Assembly (NCBI GenBank): GCA_015491275.1
Contig: WFWF01000044.1
Span: 1 to 9,853, forward strand
DNA: 9,853 nt
Direction of reading: 5' to 3'
Source of the DNA: Aquificales bacterium
GTDB lineage: Bacteria; Aquificota; Aquificia; Aquificales; Aquificaceae
Shown piece by piece: positions 1 through 6,735 of this stretch. Position numbers and translations under genes: made by a program. Numbering within the stretch: the first letter of the stretch is position 1; each line of letters starts with the position of its first letter. The notes under the pieces were generated by a model, which saw nothing but the letters and a program-made list of their open reading frames with translations, made no database searches and was not told the origin of the DNA.

Positions 1-851
1 ACCTGTCCGTCATCACCCTGTTCTGCGGATGTCCCGGTTACGGTTATGTAAACGCTACCGTTGTCATAATTATCCGCGGTGTTTATAAATACTTCCACCT
101 CCTTATCCGTAAGGGAACTTGCAAACTCTACAACCTTTTTCCTTATCTCTTCTTTCTTTGCCTTATAGTCCTCAAGATCTTTTATATAACGGGAAACAAA
201 GGCAAGGGCTATGGTTAGTCTTATTTTATCCCTTATCCTGACACCCATAACCTTAATATCTTCCCCCACCTCGGGATGCTTTATCTTCATATCTTCAGAA
301 TTCAGAAACCTTTCCGTATTTAAAACTATACTTTCAAGATCATTAAGAGGTGCAAAACCTACTCCAAAAGAAGTGTCATTGGCGAGGGGGATCTCCCCAG
401 ATTTTTGAAATCGTTCGAACAATTCAACAAGATCCCTACTACCTGGTTTTATACGCGTATTTATAACCACATGTTTGGAAGGATCTATATTCCTCAGATT
501 CTCGGAAAGCCATCGCTGAATGGTCTCTATTGCAAGCTCCTCAACGGGTAACCTTTTATCACCCCTCTCCTTTATAGCCCTTCCCACAATATATATTTCT
601 ATAGGAGATATAACCCTGCCTCCACCGAATACGGGTTCTGCTATACCACCCACGAGAAGGGCTTTATCAACATTGTGATGCATTATTGCCCCGAACTCAT
701 CTATATACATCTTTGAGAGGGCAACCGATAGCTCCTCTGCCACGGAGTCACAGATAGTATCCGGATGCCCTATACCTTTCCTTTCCACAATCTCAGCGTA
801 TTGTGTACACACCCTTTCAAATTCAAGGGAAGATACAATTATGTTTGCCAT
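1..851 (-). CDS. mat: S-adenosylmethionine synthetase, archaeal type (partial, C-terminus beyond left edge)
   Basis: Makes S-adenosylmethionine from methionine and ATP in the cytosol. This ORF is open to the left edge, so 283 codons of an expected ~400 are present. My translation starts MANIIVSSLEF and shows features of the archaeal MAT family, not of bacterial MetK: ERKGIGHPDTICDS (residues 23-36), ANDTSFGVGFAP (157-168) and GTSAEQGDDGQ (273-283, at the edge). The start is well fixed: ATG at 851 lies directly after the stop codon of the upstream mutase gene (852-854), with a strong SD, AAGGAGG (complement of 859-865), 7 nt upstream inside the mutase reading frame. It is therefore the third gene of the macrodomain-mutase-mat operon and probably translationally coupled. 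The archaeal-type enzyme occurs in archaea and a limited set of bacteria. The family call is confident from motifs; nothing looks broken. Confidence 0.93.
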   Translation of the reverse strand, partial: MANIIVSSLEFERVCTQYAEIVERKGIGHPDTICDSVAEELSVALSKMYIDEFGAIMHHNVDKALLVGGIAEPVFGGGRVISPIEIYIVGRAIKERGDKRLPVEELAIETIQRWLSENLRNIDPSKHVVINTRIKPGSRDLVELFERFQKSGEIPLANDTSFGVGFAPLNDLESIVLNTERFLNSEDMKIKHPEVGEDIKVMGVRIRDKIRLTIALAFVSRYIKDLEDYKAKKEEIRKKVVEFASSLTDKEVEVFINTADNYDNGSVYITVTGTSAEQGDDGQ

Positions 852-2240
852 TCAACAACCTCCTTGCTCAAAAAGTTTTTTACCTTCACTTGTAAGCCCC
901 TCTGTTTCTTCGGGTGTGGGAGCCTCCGCATAGATCCTTATGAGGGGCTCGGTGCCCGAAGCCCTGAACAAAATCCAGCTGTCGTCGGGGAATATAAGTT
1001 TCAAGCCGTCAATCGTTAGTATCTTTGATACCTTATATCTTCCGAGGGAATCGGGAGGATTCTCCACCATGCTTTTGAGCTTCTCTTTCGCCTTGCTATC
1101 CGCATGCATATCAACCCTCTTATAATATGCACTGCCGTATTCAGCCATTATCTCATTTATTAGTTCCGAGAGAGGTTTTTCTGCAAGTAGCATATACTCA
1201 AGAATGTAGAGAGCGGAGAGTAAGCCGTCTCTCTCCGGCAGAAAATCGGGAAATCCGTAACCTCCGCTTTCTTCACCTCCGAATATAACCTTTTCCTTAA
1301 GAATTACCTCATTTATATTCTTAAATCCCACGGGTACCTCTCTAAGCTCTATACCTTCCTTACCGCATATCCTGTCAGCCAAATAGGTTGTTGATACGGT
1401 TTTTACAACACAGCCTTCTCTGAGTCCTTTGTTTCTTATAAGGTGAAGGAGTAAAAGCACATAAACCATTTGACTGTTTACAAAATTTCCCTTTTCGTCA
1501 ACAAAGGCTACTCTGTCTCCGTCTCCGTCATTGGCGATACCCACTTGTGCCCCTACAGCCCTTACCTTTTCCTTCAAAATGCCAAGGTACTTCTCTATGG
1601 GTTCGGGTGGGTGACCTCCGAAGAGGGGATCCCTCCAGTTCCTTATATCAAACACCTCAATTCTAGTATCCTTCAAAACATCCCTAAGCAAGCCTGCAGA
1701 GGTCCCGTACATGGCATCGTGCACGACAACCATTTCCCTTTCCCTGAAAAGCTCTAAATTCAAATATTCTCTTACTTTGCTTATATACTCCTGCCTTATT
1801 TCAACCCACTCTTCCTTATAATCCCCCACAGGCTCAACTTCTATATTTGACAGTTCCTTTTCAACAAGACCTACGAAGGAAGGAGTGGCTGATCCCCCAA
1901 AACCTTCCTTGATCTTGTATCCGTTATATTGGGGAGGGTTATGAGATGCGGTTATCATAACACCACTATCAAATCCCATGTACTTAACGGAAAAGGAAAG
2001 TTGAGGAGTCGTAACCGGTGTTTTAGTAAGAAATGCGTCAAACCCTTCGGATTTAAAAACATTAAATACTCTCTTTGCAAACTCTTCCGAAAGAAAACGA
2101 TGATCGTAACCTATTATTACTTTGCTTGCTTCAATCCTTCCGAGAACTTTCGCATGTGCCTTTGATACCTTTGTTACATTTGAAAAAGTAAAGGCATCGC
2201 CTATTACAGCCCTCCATCCGTCCGTCCCGAATTTAATCAT
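852..2240 (-). CDS. Phosphoglucomutase/phosphomannomutase family protein (alpha-D-phosphohexomutase)
   Basis: Interconverts hexose 1- and 6-phosphates in the cytosol, feeding sugar-nucleotide and glycan synthesis. The 462-residue protein, the usual family length, has all four signature loops: TASHNPP with the phosphoserine at about residue 99, the metal-binding DGDGDR (238-243), the sugar-binding GGEESGG (321-327) and the phosphate-binding RASGTEP (426-432). The GEESGG loop resembles phosphoglucomutase-type enzymes more than GlmM (GEQSGH) or PMM/AlgC (GEMSGH), so glucose phosphate is the likelier substrate; this is inference. I chose ATG at 2240, giving MIKFGTDGWR as in relatives, because GGAGG lies 8 nt upstream and the start overlaps the macrodomain stop as ATGA. 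A start at 2255 would add only MEEGS, and its nearest SD-like purines are too close. In principle it could supply glucose-1-phosphate for the Pel locus, but it is in a separate operon. Confidence 0.9.
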   Translation of the reverse strand: MIKFGTDGWRAVIGDAFTFSNVTKVSKAHAKVLGRIEASKVIIGYDHRFLSEEFAKRVFNVFKSEGFDAFLTKTPVTTPQLSFSVKYMGFDSGVMITASHNPPQYNGYKIKEGFGGSATPSFVGLVEKELSNIEVEPVGDYKEEWVEIRQEYISKVREYLNLELFREREMVVVHDAMYGTSAGLLRDVLKDTRIEVFDIRNWRDPLFGGHPPEPIEKYLGILKEKVRAVGAQVGIANDGDGDRVAFVDEKGNFVNSQMVYVLLLLHLIRNKGLREGCVVKTVSTTYLADRICGKEGIELREVPVGFKNINEVILKEKVIFGGEESGGYGFPDFLPERDGLLSALYILEYMLLAEKPLSELINEIMAEYGSAYYKRVDMHADSKAKEKLKSMVENPPDSLGRYKVSKILTIDGLKLIFPDDSWILFRASGTEPLIRIYAEAPTPEETEGLTSEGKKLFEQGGC

Positions 2241-2725
2241 GCTTCCTTCCTCCATGCCTCCACCATTTCCTTATCTATATCTACAAGAACAACTCTCTCC
2301 AAATTGGCAGGTTTAAAGTTCCTTATTTCGTCCACCATAACCTTTGCGGCTACTTCTTTATTTACCCCGCCCACACCCGTACCCATACCCGGGAAGGCAA
2401 CCGACTTAAAACCTTCCTTGTCCGCAAGTTCAAGTGCAGCCCTTACGGAAAGTCTCACCTTCTCCGCATTGGTTCTCATAGCGGGTTGTTCCATGGTGGG
2501 CGAATGTATAACACCTTTAAAGGGCAACTTTCCTGCGGTAGTGAGAACAGCCTTGCCCACGGGAATGGGTGATTTCATCATTGCTTCCTTCTCTATCTCC
2601 TCACCCCCTTGTCTTCTTATAACTCCTGCAACACCTCCACCCATTATACCCAGACTGTTTGCAGGATTTACTATAACATCCGCATCCACCTCAAGAATGC
2701 TTCCTTCCTTTACCTCTATCCTCAT
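2237..2725 (-). CDS. Macrodomain (ADP-ribose-binding) protein
   Basis: A single-domain macro protein of 162 residues, likely binding or hydrolysing ADP-ribose or its derivatives in the cytosol. It begins MRIEVKEGSI, as macro proteins typically do. Visible motifs are VIVNPAN (17-23), GGGVAGVI (29-36), a TTAGKLPFKGVIHSP strand-loop segment (62-76) and the diphosphate-binding loop PGMGTGVGG (112-120). The loop after VNPAN is GGGVAG and lacks the Asp of MacroD-type GGVD hydrolases, so it looks closer to the GGGV (Af1521-like) branch; catalytic activity is unproven. The frame stays open far upstream to 3040, but that extension is antisense to conserved hisF sequence, and the ATG at 2725 starts the domain exactly. 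No SD precedes it. A TATAAT on the minus strand (2741-2736) lies 10 nt away, suggesting a nearly leaderless mRNA. First gene of the operon with the mutase and mat. Confidence 0.87.
   Translation of the reverse strand: MRIEVKEGSILEVDADVIVNPANSLGIMGGGVAGVIRRQGGEEIEKEAMMKSPIPVGKAVLTTAGKLPFKGVIHSPTMEQPAMRTNAEKVRLSVRAALELADKEGFKSVAFPGMGTGVGGVNKEVAAKVMVDEIRNFKPANLERVVLVDIDKEMVEAWRKEA
2249..2253 (-). promoter_or_regulatory. Shine-Dalgarno sequence deciding the phosphohexomutase start
   Basis: GGAGG on the minus strand lies 8 nt before ATG 2240, inside the last codons of the macrodomain gene. It favours this start over ATG 2255, which overlaps the SD itself. Confidence 0.6.
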
Positions 2726-2744
2726 GGTATGATCAATTATACCA
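2726..2744. promoter_or_regulatory. Divergent promoter region between macrodomain gene and hisF
   Basis: Only 19 bp separate the two start codons. TGGTAT (2725-2730) and ATACCA (2739-2744) form a perfect 6-bp inverted repeat around an 8-nt centre. Each half belongs to a -10-like hexamer: TATGAT on plus (2728-2733) toward hisF, and TATAAT on minus (2741-2736) toward the macrodomain gene. Predicted transcription starts would lie about 4-5 nt before each ATG. No good -35 was found in either direction, and neither gene has an SD. The -10 assignments are sequence matches only; the inverted repeat could instead be an operator. Confidence 0.5.
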
Positions 2745-3506
2745 ATGCTTGCCAAAAGGATAATACCCTGTCTTGATGTTGATAAAGGTAGGGTTGTAAA
2801 GGGTGTTAAATTTCTGAATTTAAGAGATGCAGGTGATCCGGTGGAAGTTGCCTTAGAGTATGAAATACAACTTGCGGATGAACTTGTTTTCCTTGACATA
2901 ACCGCTTCCGCGGAAGGCAGAAGTATTATGATAGATGTGGTCAAGAGGGTGGCGGAGAATGTATTTATGCCCTTTACTGTGGGAGGAGGTGTGAGGAATA
3001 TAGAAGATATAAGAAGACTCCTGGAAGCGGGAGCGGACAAGGTATCTATTAATACATCCGCTGTTAAGAATCCCGGGCTTATAACGGAAGGTGCAAAGAT
3101 GTTCGGCAGTCAGTGTATAGTAGTTGCTATAGACGCAAAGAGAAAGGGAAGCAGTTGGGAAGTATATATAAACGGAGGCAGAACTCCTACGGGTATTGAT
3201 GCCGTAGAGTGGTCCAGAAGGGTTGAAGAGCTGGGAGCGGGTGAGATACTCCTTACCTCCATGGACAGAGACGGAACTAAGAAGGGTTACGACATAGAGC
3301 TGACAAGAAAGATCGCGGAAAGCGTTAATATACCCGTTATAGCTTCAGGAGGTGCGGGTAAAAAAGAACACTTTTTAGAAGTATTTAAGGAAGGCAAAGC
3401 GGATGCGGGGCTTGCTGCTTCTTTGTTTCATTTCAGAGAATTAAGCATAATGGAGCTTAAAACCTATCTTCAATCCGAAGGGGTTCCGGTGCGGCTTTTA
3501 ACATAG
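2745..3506 (+). CDS. hisF: Imidazole glycerol phosphate synthase, cyclase subunit HisF
   Basis: HisF is the (beta-alpha)8-barrel half of imidazole glycerol phosphate synthase. It uses ammonia from the HisH glutaminase to convert PRFAR to imidazole glycerol phosphate and AICAR, linking histidine and purine synthesis. The 253-residue protein is full length and begins with the family N-terminus MLAKRIIPCLDV. The catalytic acids are both in place: Asp11 (PCLDV) and Asp130 (VVAID). Phosphate-binding elements are visible at GGGVR (80-84) and ASGGAG (200-205), and DRDGTKKGYD at 174-183. No other his gene is in the window, so the pathway is probably dispersed, as in many thermophiles. There is no SD; the start follows a -10-like TATGAT by 11 nt, consistent with a leaderless transcript. 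Its last 37 bp overlap the end of the convergent OmpA-like gene. Confidence 0.97.
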   Translation: MLAKRIIPCLDVDKGRVVKGVKFLNLRDAGDPVEVALEYEIQLADELVFLDITASAEGRSIMIDVVKRVAENVFMPFTVGGGVRNIEDIRRLLEAGADKVSINTSAVKNPGLITEGAKMFGSQCIVVAIDAKRKGSSWEVYINGGRTPTGIDAVEWSRRVEELGAGEILLTSMDRDGTKKGYDIELTRKIAESVNIPVIASGGAGKKEHFLEVFKEGKADAGLAASLFHFRELSIMELKTYLQSEGVPVRLLT

Positions 3507-4315
3507 CTCCTTTCTATTAGGCAGGCATATTGACTACCGAAGATATATTTGGCTATATTTTCCGCCCTCTTTTTTGCAACGAGCTTATTTCTCTTAGGAT
3601 CGGTAGTTTTACCGTCAGCTAATCCCACTATTTTTACCCTTGCCTGAAGGCCCAATCTTTCCAAGCCTTCTACCACTTGCCTTATGTTTTCAATATTGGG
3701 AGAGTTTGTCTTTGCAGAGGCATAGCCGAAGAGAAAAGAATACTTTGCCACAAGCACAGCCGTTTCCTTTTCCTCTATAAACCTCTTTATACCATCCTCA
3801 TTAGTCACTATAACTTTGGAAGGTTCTTCCTCTCCTTTAATTACATAACTTAAAATAAGCTCCTCGCCGGGATTTATGTCAGGCAACCTTATTAAGATCC
3901 TATCCCTATTTATCTCGGTGGGCACAAGTACGAGTTGCTCAGATATATAGGGAGAGTAAGATATCACTCTTCTCGCCACTATATCTTCCATAAACAGGGC
4001 TTCCTTTTCTTTCTCATGAACCAGGATCAGAGAATCCTGATTTTTGCCCGTATTATTTACAATAGAGATAATATACCTTCTTGCACCGTCCTCAAGCTCC
4101 ACCACATTCACCCTTGTCGGAAGAAGACTTTTATAATGCGAACCGCTCTTTATTTTCATAGGCACCGTTATATAAACATCCGCACGCCTATATATATTCC
4201 CTTCCTTGCTGGTCGTCTTTGCATCCATGTTAAGCTCAACATTATTAAATTCACAAAGGGCAAATGCGGGAATAAAGGCTCCCCACAGGAGTTTCTTTAT
4301 AATTAGCTTTCTCAT
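3470..4315 (-). CDS. Secreted protein with beta-sandwich region and OmpA-like C-terminal domain
   Basis: Not recognised as a named gene. The 281-residue product has a basic, hydrophobic N-terminus (MRKLIIKKLLWGAFIPAFA) that looks like a Sec signal peptide. There is a cysteine at 21, but FAL before it is not a good lipobox. Residues ~28-165 look like a beta-rich sandwich; the stretch NPGEELILSYVIKG (148-161) resembles DUF11/CARDB-type repeats of envelope proteins. Residues ~190-275 resemble a divergent OmpA/MotB peptidoglycan-binding domain: VKIVGLADGK (227-236), then N243 and KKRAENIAKYI (248-258), corresponding to the GHTD, N and LSxxRA positions, though the usual His-Thr is Leu-Ala. It follows the YkuD gene by one nucleotide (TGA-T-ATG) with a strong GGGAGG SD (4322-4327), so the two are an operon. 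A periplasmic, peptidoglycan-associated role is inferred. The end overlaps hisF by 37 bp on the opposite strand. Confidence 0.7.
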   Translation of the reverse strand: MRKLIIKKLLWGAFIPAFALCEFNNVELNMDAKTTSKEGNIYRRADVYITVPMKIKSGSHYKSLLPTRVNVVELEDGARRYIISIVNNTGKNQDSLILVHEKEKEALFMEDIVARRVISYSPYISEQLVLVPTEINRDRILIRLPDINPGEELILSYVIKGEEEPSKVIVTNEDGIKRFIEEKETAVLVAKYSFLFGYASAKTNSPNIENIRQVVEGLERLGLQARVKIVGLADGKTTDPKRNKLVAKKRAENIAKYIFGSQYACLIERSYVKSRTGTPSD

Positions 4316-4316
4316 A

Positions 4317-5531
4317 TCACTCCTCCCGCATAGGTATAAATTCCTCCGCTAATATTTTAAGCCTTCCTTCCTCCTTTGCAATATACAACCTCTTTATACC
4401 TTTATCACTGTAATTATTAGATCGGTAGGTTTGCAAAAATTCTGCAACATAATATAAAGGTTCTTTAGAACCGTGCTTACTAAAAGCAAGAATTGTAATA
4501 TTTTCTATGTCCACATCTATGTATTTTTTCCCGAGCACCGTTCTTCTTTTGTATCTTTTCCAGCCGTTTATATCTCCTCCCTTCCATCTAAATCTTTTTG
4601 AATAAAAAGAGATGTATTTATTAAAATCCTTTTCTTCCCACGCCCTTCTCCAGCTCTCTATCATGTCACCCACCCTATCAACGCTTAGACCAGTCGGTAC
4701 AACCTTATATATCGCTATGGGAGTATTTCCGAGATTTATATATCTTTCTATTACTTTAAGATCCCTATTGTCCGCCACTACACATCCCCTTGTGCTGAAA
4801 GGAATATTATTACGATTATCCGTATCCGATCCGTGTAACCATATACCGCTACCCGTTTTACCGAGGAGTCTATCATAAGGGTTGGGATAGTTAAGGGCAA
4901 CCGCTAAATTACCATACAGCGGAGGCAGTTTGCTAACATCAATATATTCCGTAAAGAAATATATACCTTCGGGTGTTCTCTTATCCCCTTCCCTCCTTTT
5001 ATCTTCCCACGCCTGACCAGTTGTTACCGGAAACATACCCACCAGCTTTTTCCCCTTATATACAAACATATACTGGCTCATCTTTTCTACTAAAAAAACA
5101 TACTTATTAGGAGCGTTATCAATGATCACGGGAGGTGTTTTGGCAAATCTTACTTTAAGTATATTCTTTATTTTTTCCCTGAATTTCTCCGCGTCACCCG
5201 TTTTTCTTATAAGCTCGTTGAGTCTGTAATAGGAAGGATTGTAATCGTACTTAATATAGATTGAATCTATATAGTGCTTTATTGCTTCCTCCAAATTACC
5301 CCTTTTTTCCTCCATCAATCCCTTTACATACCTTTTGAGATAAGCAGGTACATCCTTTTTACCAACAAGCTCATCAGCAAAGGCTTTAAAAATAAGCAGG
5401 GCTTCTTCCCTATCTTCACCCTCAAGAACTGATTCTATAATAGGTTCTATCTTTCCCTTTTCCAGATATTTATGAATAGTTGGGGTTGCCAGCGATAGTC
5501 CTATAAACAAGAGGATAAAAAGAGATCTCAT
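4317..5531 (-). CDS. YkuD-domain L,D-transpeptidase/carboxypeptidase, Csd6-like, with C-terminal NTF2-like domain
   Basis: A secreted peptidoglycan-modifying enzyme of 404 residues from ATG 5531 (a TTG one codon earlier is less likely). Order of parts: short signal peptide (1-16); helical, TPR-like region (~60-130) with GNLEEAIKHY; YkuD catalytic domain (~143-277) with the hallmark HG at 233-234 and STRGC at 246-250, Cys250 being the nucleophile; and a C-terminal ~115-residue region starting MIESWRRAWEEKDFNKY that looks like an NTF2/SnoaL fold. This three-part plan matches what is known of Helicobacter Csd6 and Campylobacter Pgp2, which trim tetrapeptides to tripeptides and affect cell shape. 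By homology of layout it may be an L,D-carboxypeptidase rather than a crosslinker; that is inference. No SD precedes the ATG; TATAAT on minus (5549-5544) is close. First gene of the operon with the OmpA-like protein. Confidence 0.88.
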   Translation of the reverse strand: MRSLFILLFIGLSLATPTIHKYLEKGKIEPIIESVLEGEDREEALLIFKAFADELVGKKDVPAYLKRYVKGLMEEKRGNLEEAIKHYIDSIYIKYDYNPSYYRLNELIRKTGDAEKFREKIKNILKVRFAKTPPVIIDNAPNKYVFLVEKMSQYMFVYKGKKLVGMFPVTTGQAWEDKRREGDKRTPEGIYFFTEYIDVSKLPPLYGNLAVALNYPNPYDRLLGKTGSGIWLHGSDTDNRNNIPFSTRGCVVADNRDLKVIERYINLGNTPIAIYKVVPTGLSVDRVGDMIESWRRAWEEKDFNKYISFYSKRFRWKGGDINGWKRYKRRTVLGKKYIDVDIENITILAFSKHGSKEPLYYVAEFLQTYRSNNYSDKGIKRLYIAKEEGRLKILAEEFIPMREE

Positions 5532-5555
5532 CAAAATTTTATTATTATATAAAAC
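5532..5555. promoter_or_regulatory. Divergent promoter region between YkuD gene and thiamine-binding gene
   Basis: These 24 bp are almost pure A/T and are the only DNA between two opposite start codons. A consensus TATAAT lies on the minus strand (5549-5544) toward the YkuD gene. A TATTAT lies on the plus strand (5543-5548) toward the thiamine-binding gene, overlapping it almost fully. Expected transcription starts are about 6 nt and 1 nt before the respective ATGs, so both mRNAs would be leaderless or nearly so. There is no SD on either side and no convincing -35. The two directions could compete for one polymerase-binding site. Confidence 0.5.
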
Positions 5556-5870
5556 ATGAGTTTCTTGGTATTCGTAAGCATGACGCCCCTGGGCAAGGGT
5601 GAAAGTGTAAGTGAGTATGTAAGCAGGGTGGTTGATATAGTGGACAAGTCAGGTCTTGAATACAGGCTGACACCCATGGGCACCATCATAGAGGGAGAAG
5701 ATTGGGATGAAGTAATTAATGTTCTAAAGCAAGGATTTGAAGCAATGGCGAAGGATTGTAACCGTATAAGTATAACCATGAAGATAGATTACAGAAGAGG
5801 CAAAAAAGGAAGACTTCAGCAGAAAATAAAATCAGTTGAAGAAAAGATAGGTAGAGAAGTGAAAAAGTGA
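5556..5870 (+). CDS. MTH1187-family thiamine-binding protein (DUF77)
   Basis: A small cytosolic protein of 104 residues, normal length for the MTH1187/YkoF-like family, a ferredoxin-like fold reported to bind thiamine or related compounds; its physiological role is poorly defined. The sequence shows the family pattern: a first strand and loop SMTPLGKGESVSEYV (8-22), YRLTPMGTIIEG (36-47), a helix WDEVINVLKQGFEAM (50-64), a strand RISITMKIDYRRGK (70-83) and a basic C-terminal helix with SVEEKIGREV (93-102). It is a single-gene unit, divergent from the YkuD gene and ending 1 bp from the stop codon of the convergent permease gene. There is no SD; a TATTAT ends 7 nt before the ATG. No thi genes or TPP-riboswitch-like sequence were seen nearby, so the neighbourhood does not clarify its job. 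Confidence 0.88.
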   Translation: MSFLVFVSMTPLGKGESVSEYVSRVVDIVDKSGLEYRLTPMGTIIEGEDWDEVINVLKQGFEAMAKDCNRISITMKIDYRRGKKGRLQQKIKSVEEKIGREVKK

Positions 5871-5871
5871 T

Positions 5872-6735
5872 TCAGAATAGATAAAGTTTAAAGACAAACA
5901 TGAATATTTCCTTAAAAATTATTATTAAAGCAGATGCATAGTAAATATGGGTATGGTAACGCAATGTCCTGAGAGCAATGAAAAATCCCAATAATGTAAG
6001 GGGTAAAGAGGTAAATATATTTACAAGATTGTATATCCTCTCTTTTGATATACGCAATTCCCTCTTCTTTGGACTTACCATCTTTATAGTGTCAAGGGTA
6101 TAATTATCAAAAAAGGTAATAAAGTACTTCCCTTCCATTTTAACGATCAAAGAACCACCTTTAAATCTGAATCTACCTTTACCCTCATAAGCCGCTTCCC
6201 TTGCTATAACGGTGAAATCCTCGTATTTAAAAAACACATCATTCAATCTTCTTCCTTCTTTTTTCCCCACATATATGACAAACCCGCCCATGTTATAAAA
6301 TGTCTTCTCGGGCAAGGTCTTCATAACCTTCTCCTGATGATGTATAAGCAAAATATTTCTTGCAAAATTAAGATCCTCCTCATGGAGAAGGAAGGCGGAG
6401 ATAACACCGACTATAAACACGCTGATTGTACCCATAAGAATATAAACGAGTATTTTTTTAGACTCTATACCGAAGGAGTACATTATATGAAGAAGCTTTT
6501 TCTCTTTGAGGGTAAAAACATTGTAGATGGTGGATACCACCATACCGTCAGGAAGGAAGTATATAAAATAAAAAGCAATCCAAATTGATAAAAAAGTGAG
6601 TGTATGAAGTGGGGACAATCCCGTCAAAACAAAGCCTATTCTGAACAGTTGAATTGCAATAAAGAATAAGGACAGGTAAAGTGATGTAAGATATGTTACT
6701 TTTATAAACCTCTTTACAATGTATGACCTTAGCAT
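5872..6735 (-). CDS. LptF/LptG (YjgP/YjgQ)-family permease, short at the C-terminus
   Basis: An inner-membrane protein of the family whose members form the LPS-extracting LptB2FG transporter. From ATG 6735 the protein has 287 residues starting MLRSYIVKRFIKV, a typical family N-terminus. Three membrane segments follow (~14-38, 43-70, 95-119). The cytosolic loop after the second contains PDGMVVSTIYNVF and a KLLHIMYSFGI segment, matching the family's coupling-helix region. A periplasmic beta-rich domain spans ~120-225, and membrane segments lie at ~236-258 and ~263-287. Family members usually have six membrane helices and 350-400 residues; here the last helix is missing and the periplasmic domain is compact. 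The frame ends 1 bp from the thiamine-binding gene's stop, so there is no hidden continuation. The frame is open upstream to 6843, but that part is antisense to pelC. No SD; TATATT lies next to the start. A paralog or divergent LptF is inferred. Confidence 0.75.
   Translation of the reverse strand: MLRSYIVKRFIKVTYLTSLYLSLFFIAIQLFRIGFVLTGLSPLHTLTFLSIWIAFYFIYFLPDGMVVSTIYNVFTLKEKKLLHIMYSFGIESKKILVYILMGTISVFIVGVISAFLLHEEDLNFARNILLIHHQEKVMKTLPEKTFYNMGGFVIYVGKKEGRRLNDVFFKYEDFTVIAREAAYEGKGRFRFKGGSLIVKMEGKYFITFFDNYTLDTIKMVSPKKRELRISKERIYNLVNIFTSLPLTLLGFFIALRTLRYHTHIYYASALIIIFKEIFMFVFKLYLF

Noticed and set aside
211..408. Plus-strand open frames within 211-2732 (several of 60-140 residues)
   Set aside because: All are antisense to the motif-confirmed mat, mutase and macrodomain genes and show no recognisable domain or SD of their own.
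2726..3040. N-terminal extension of the macrodomain reading frame (105 residues)
   Set aside because: It is entirely antisense to conserved hisF sequence, low-complexity in composition, and the macrodomain begins exactly at ATG 2725.
4022..4039. Hairpin CAGGAT-ATCCTG followed by five T, as a terminator for hisF
   Set aside because: The stem is only 6 bp, it lies about 500 bp past hisF and inside the coding sequence of the OmpA-like gene on the other strand.
4276..4315. Lipoprotein assignment for the OmpA-like protein
   Set aside because: The residues before Cys21 (F-A-L) do not fit a lipobox; an ordinary signal peptide is more likely.
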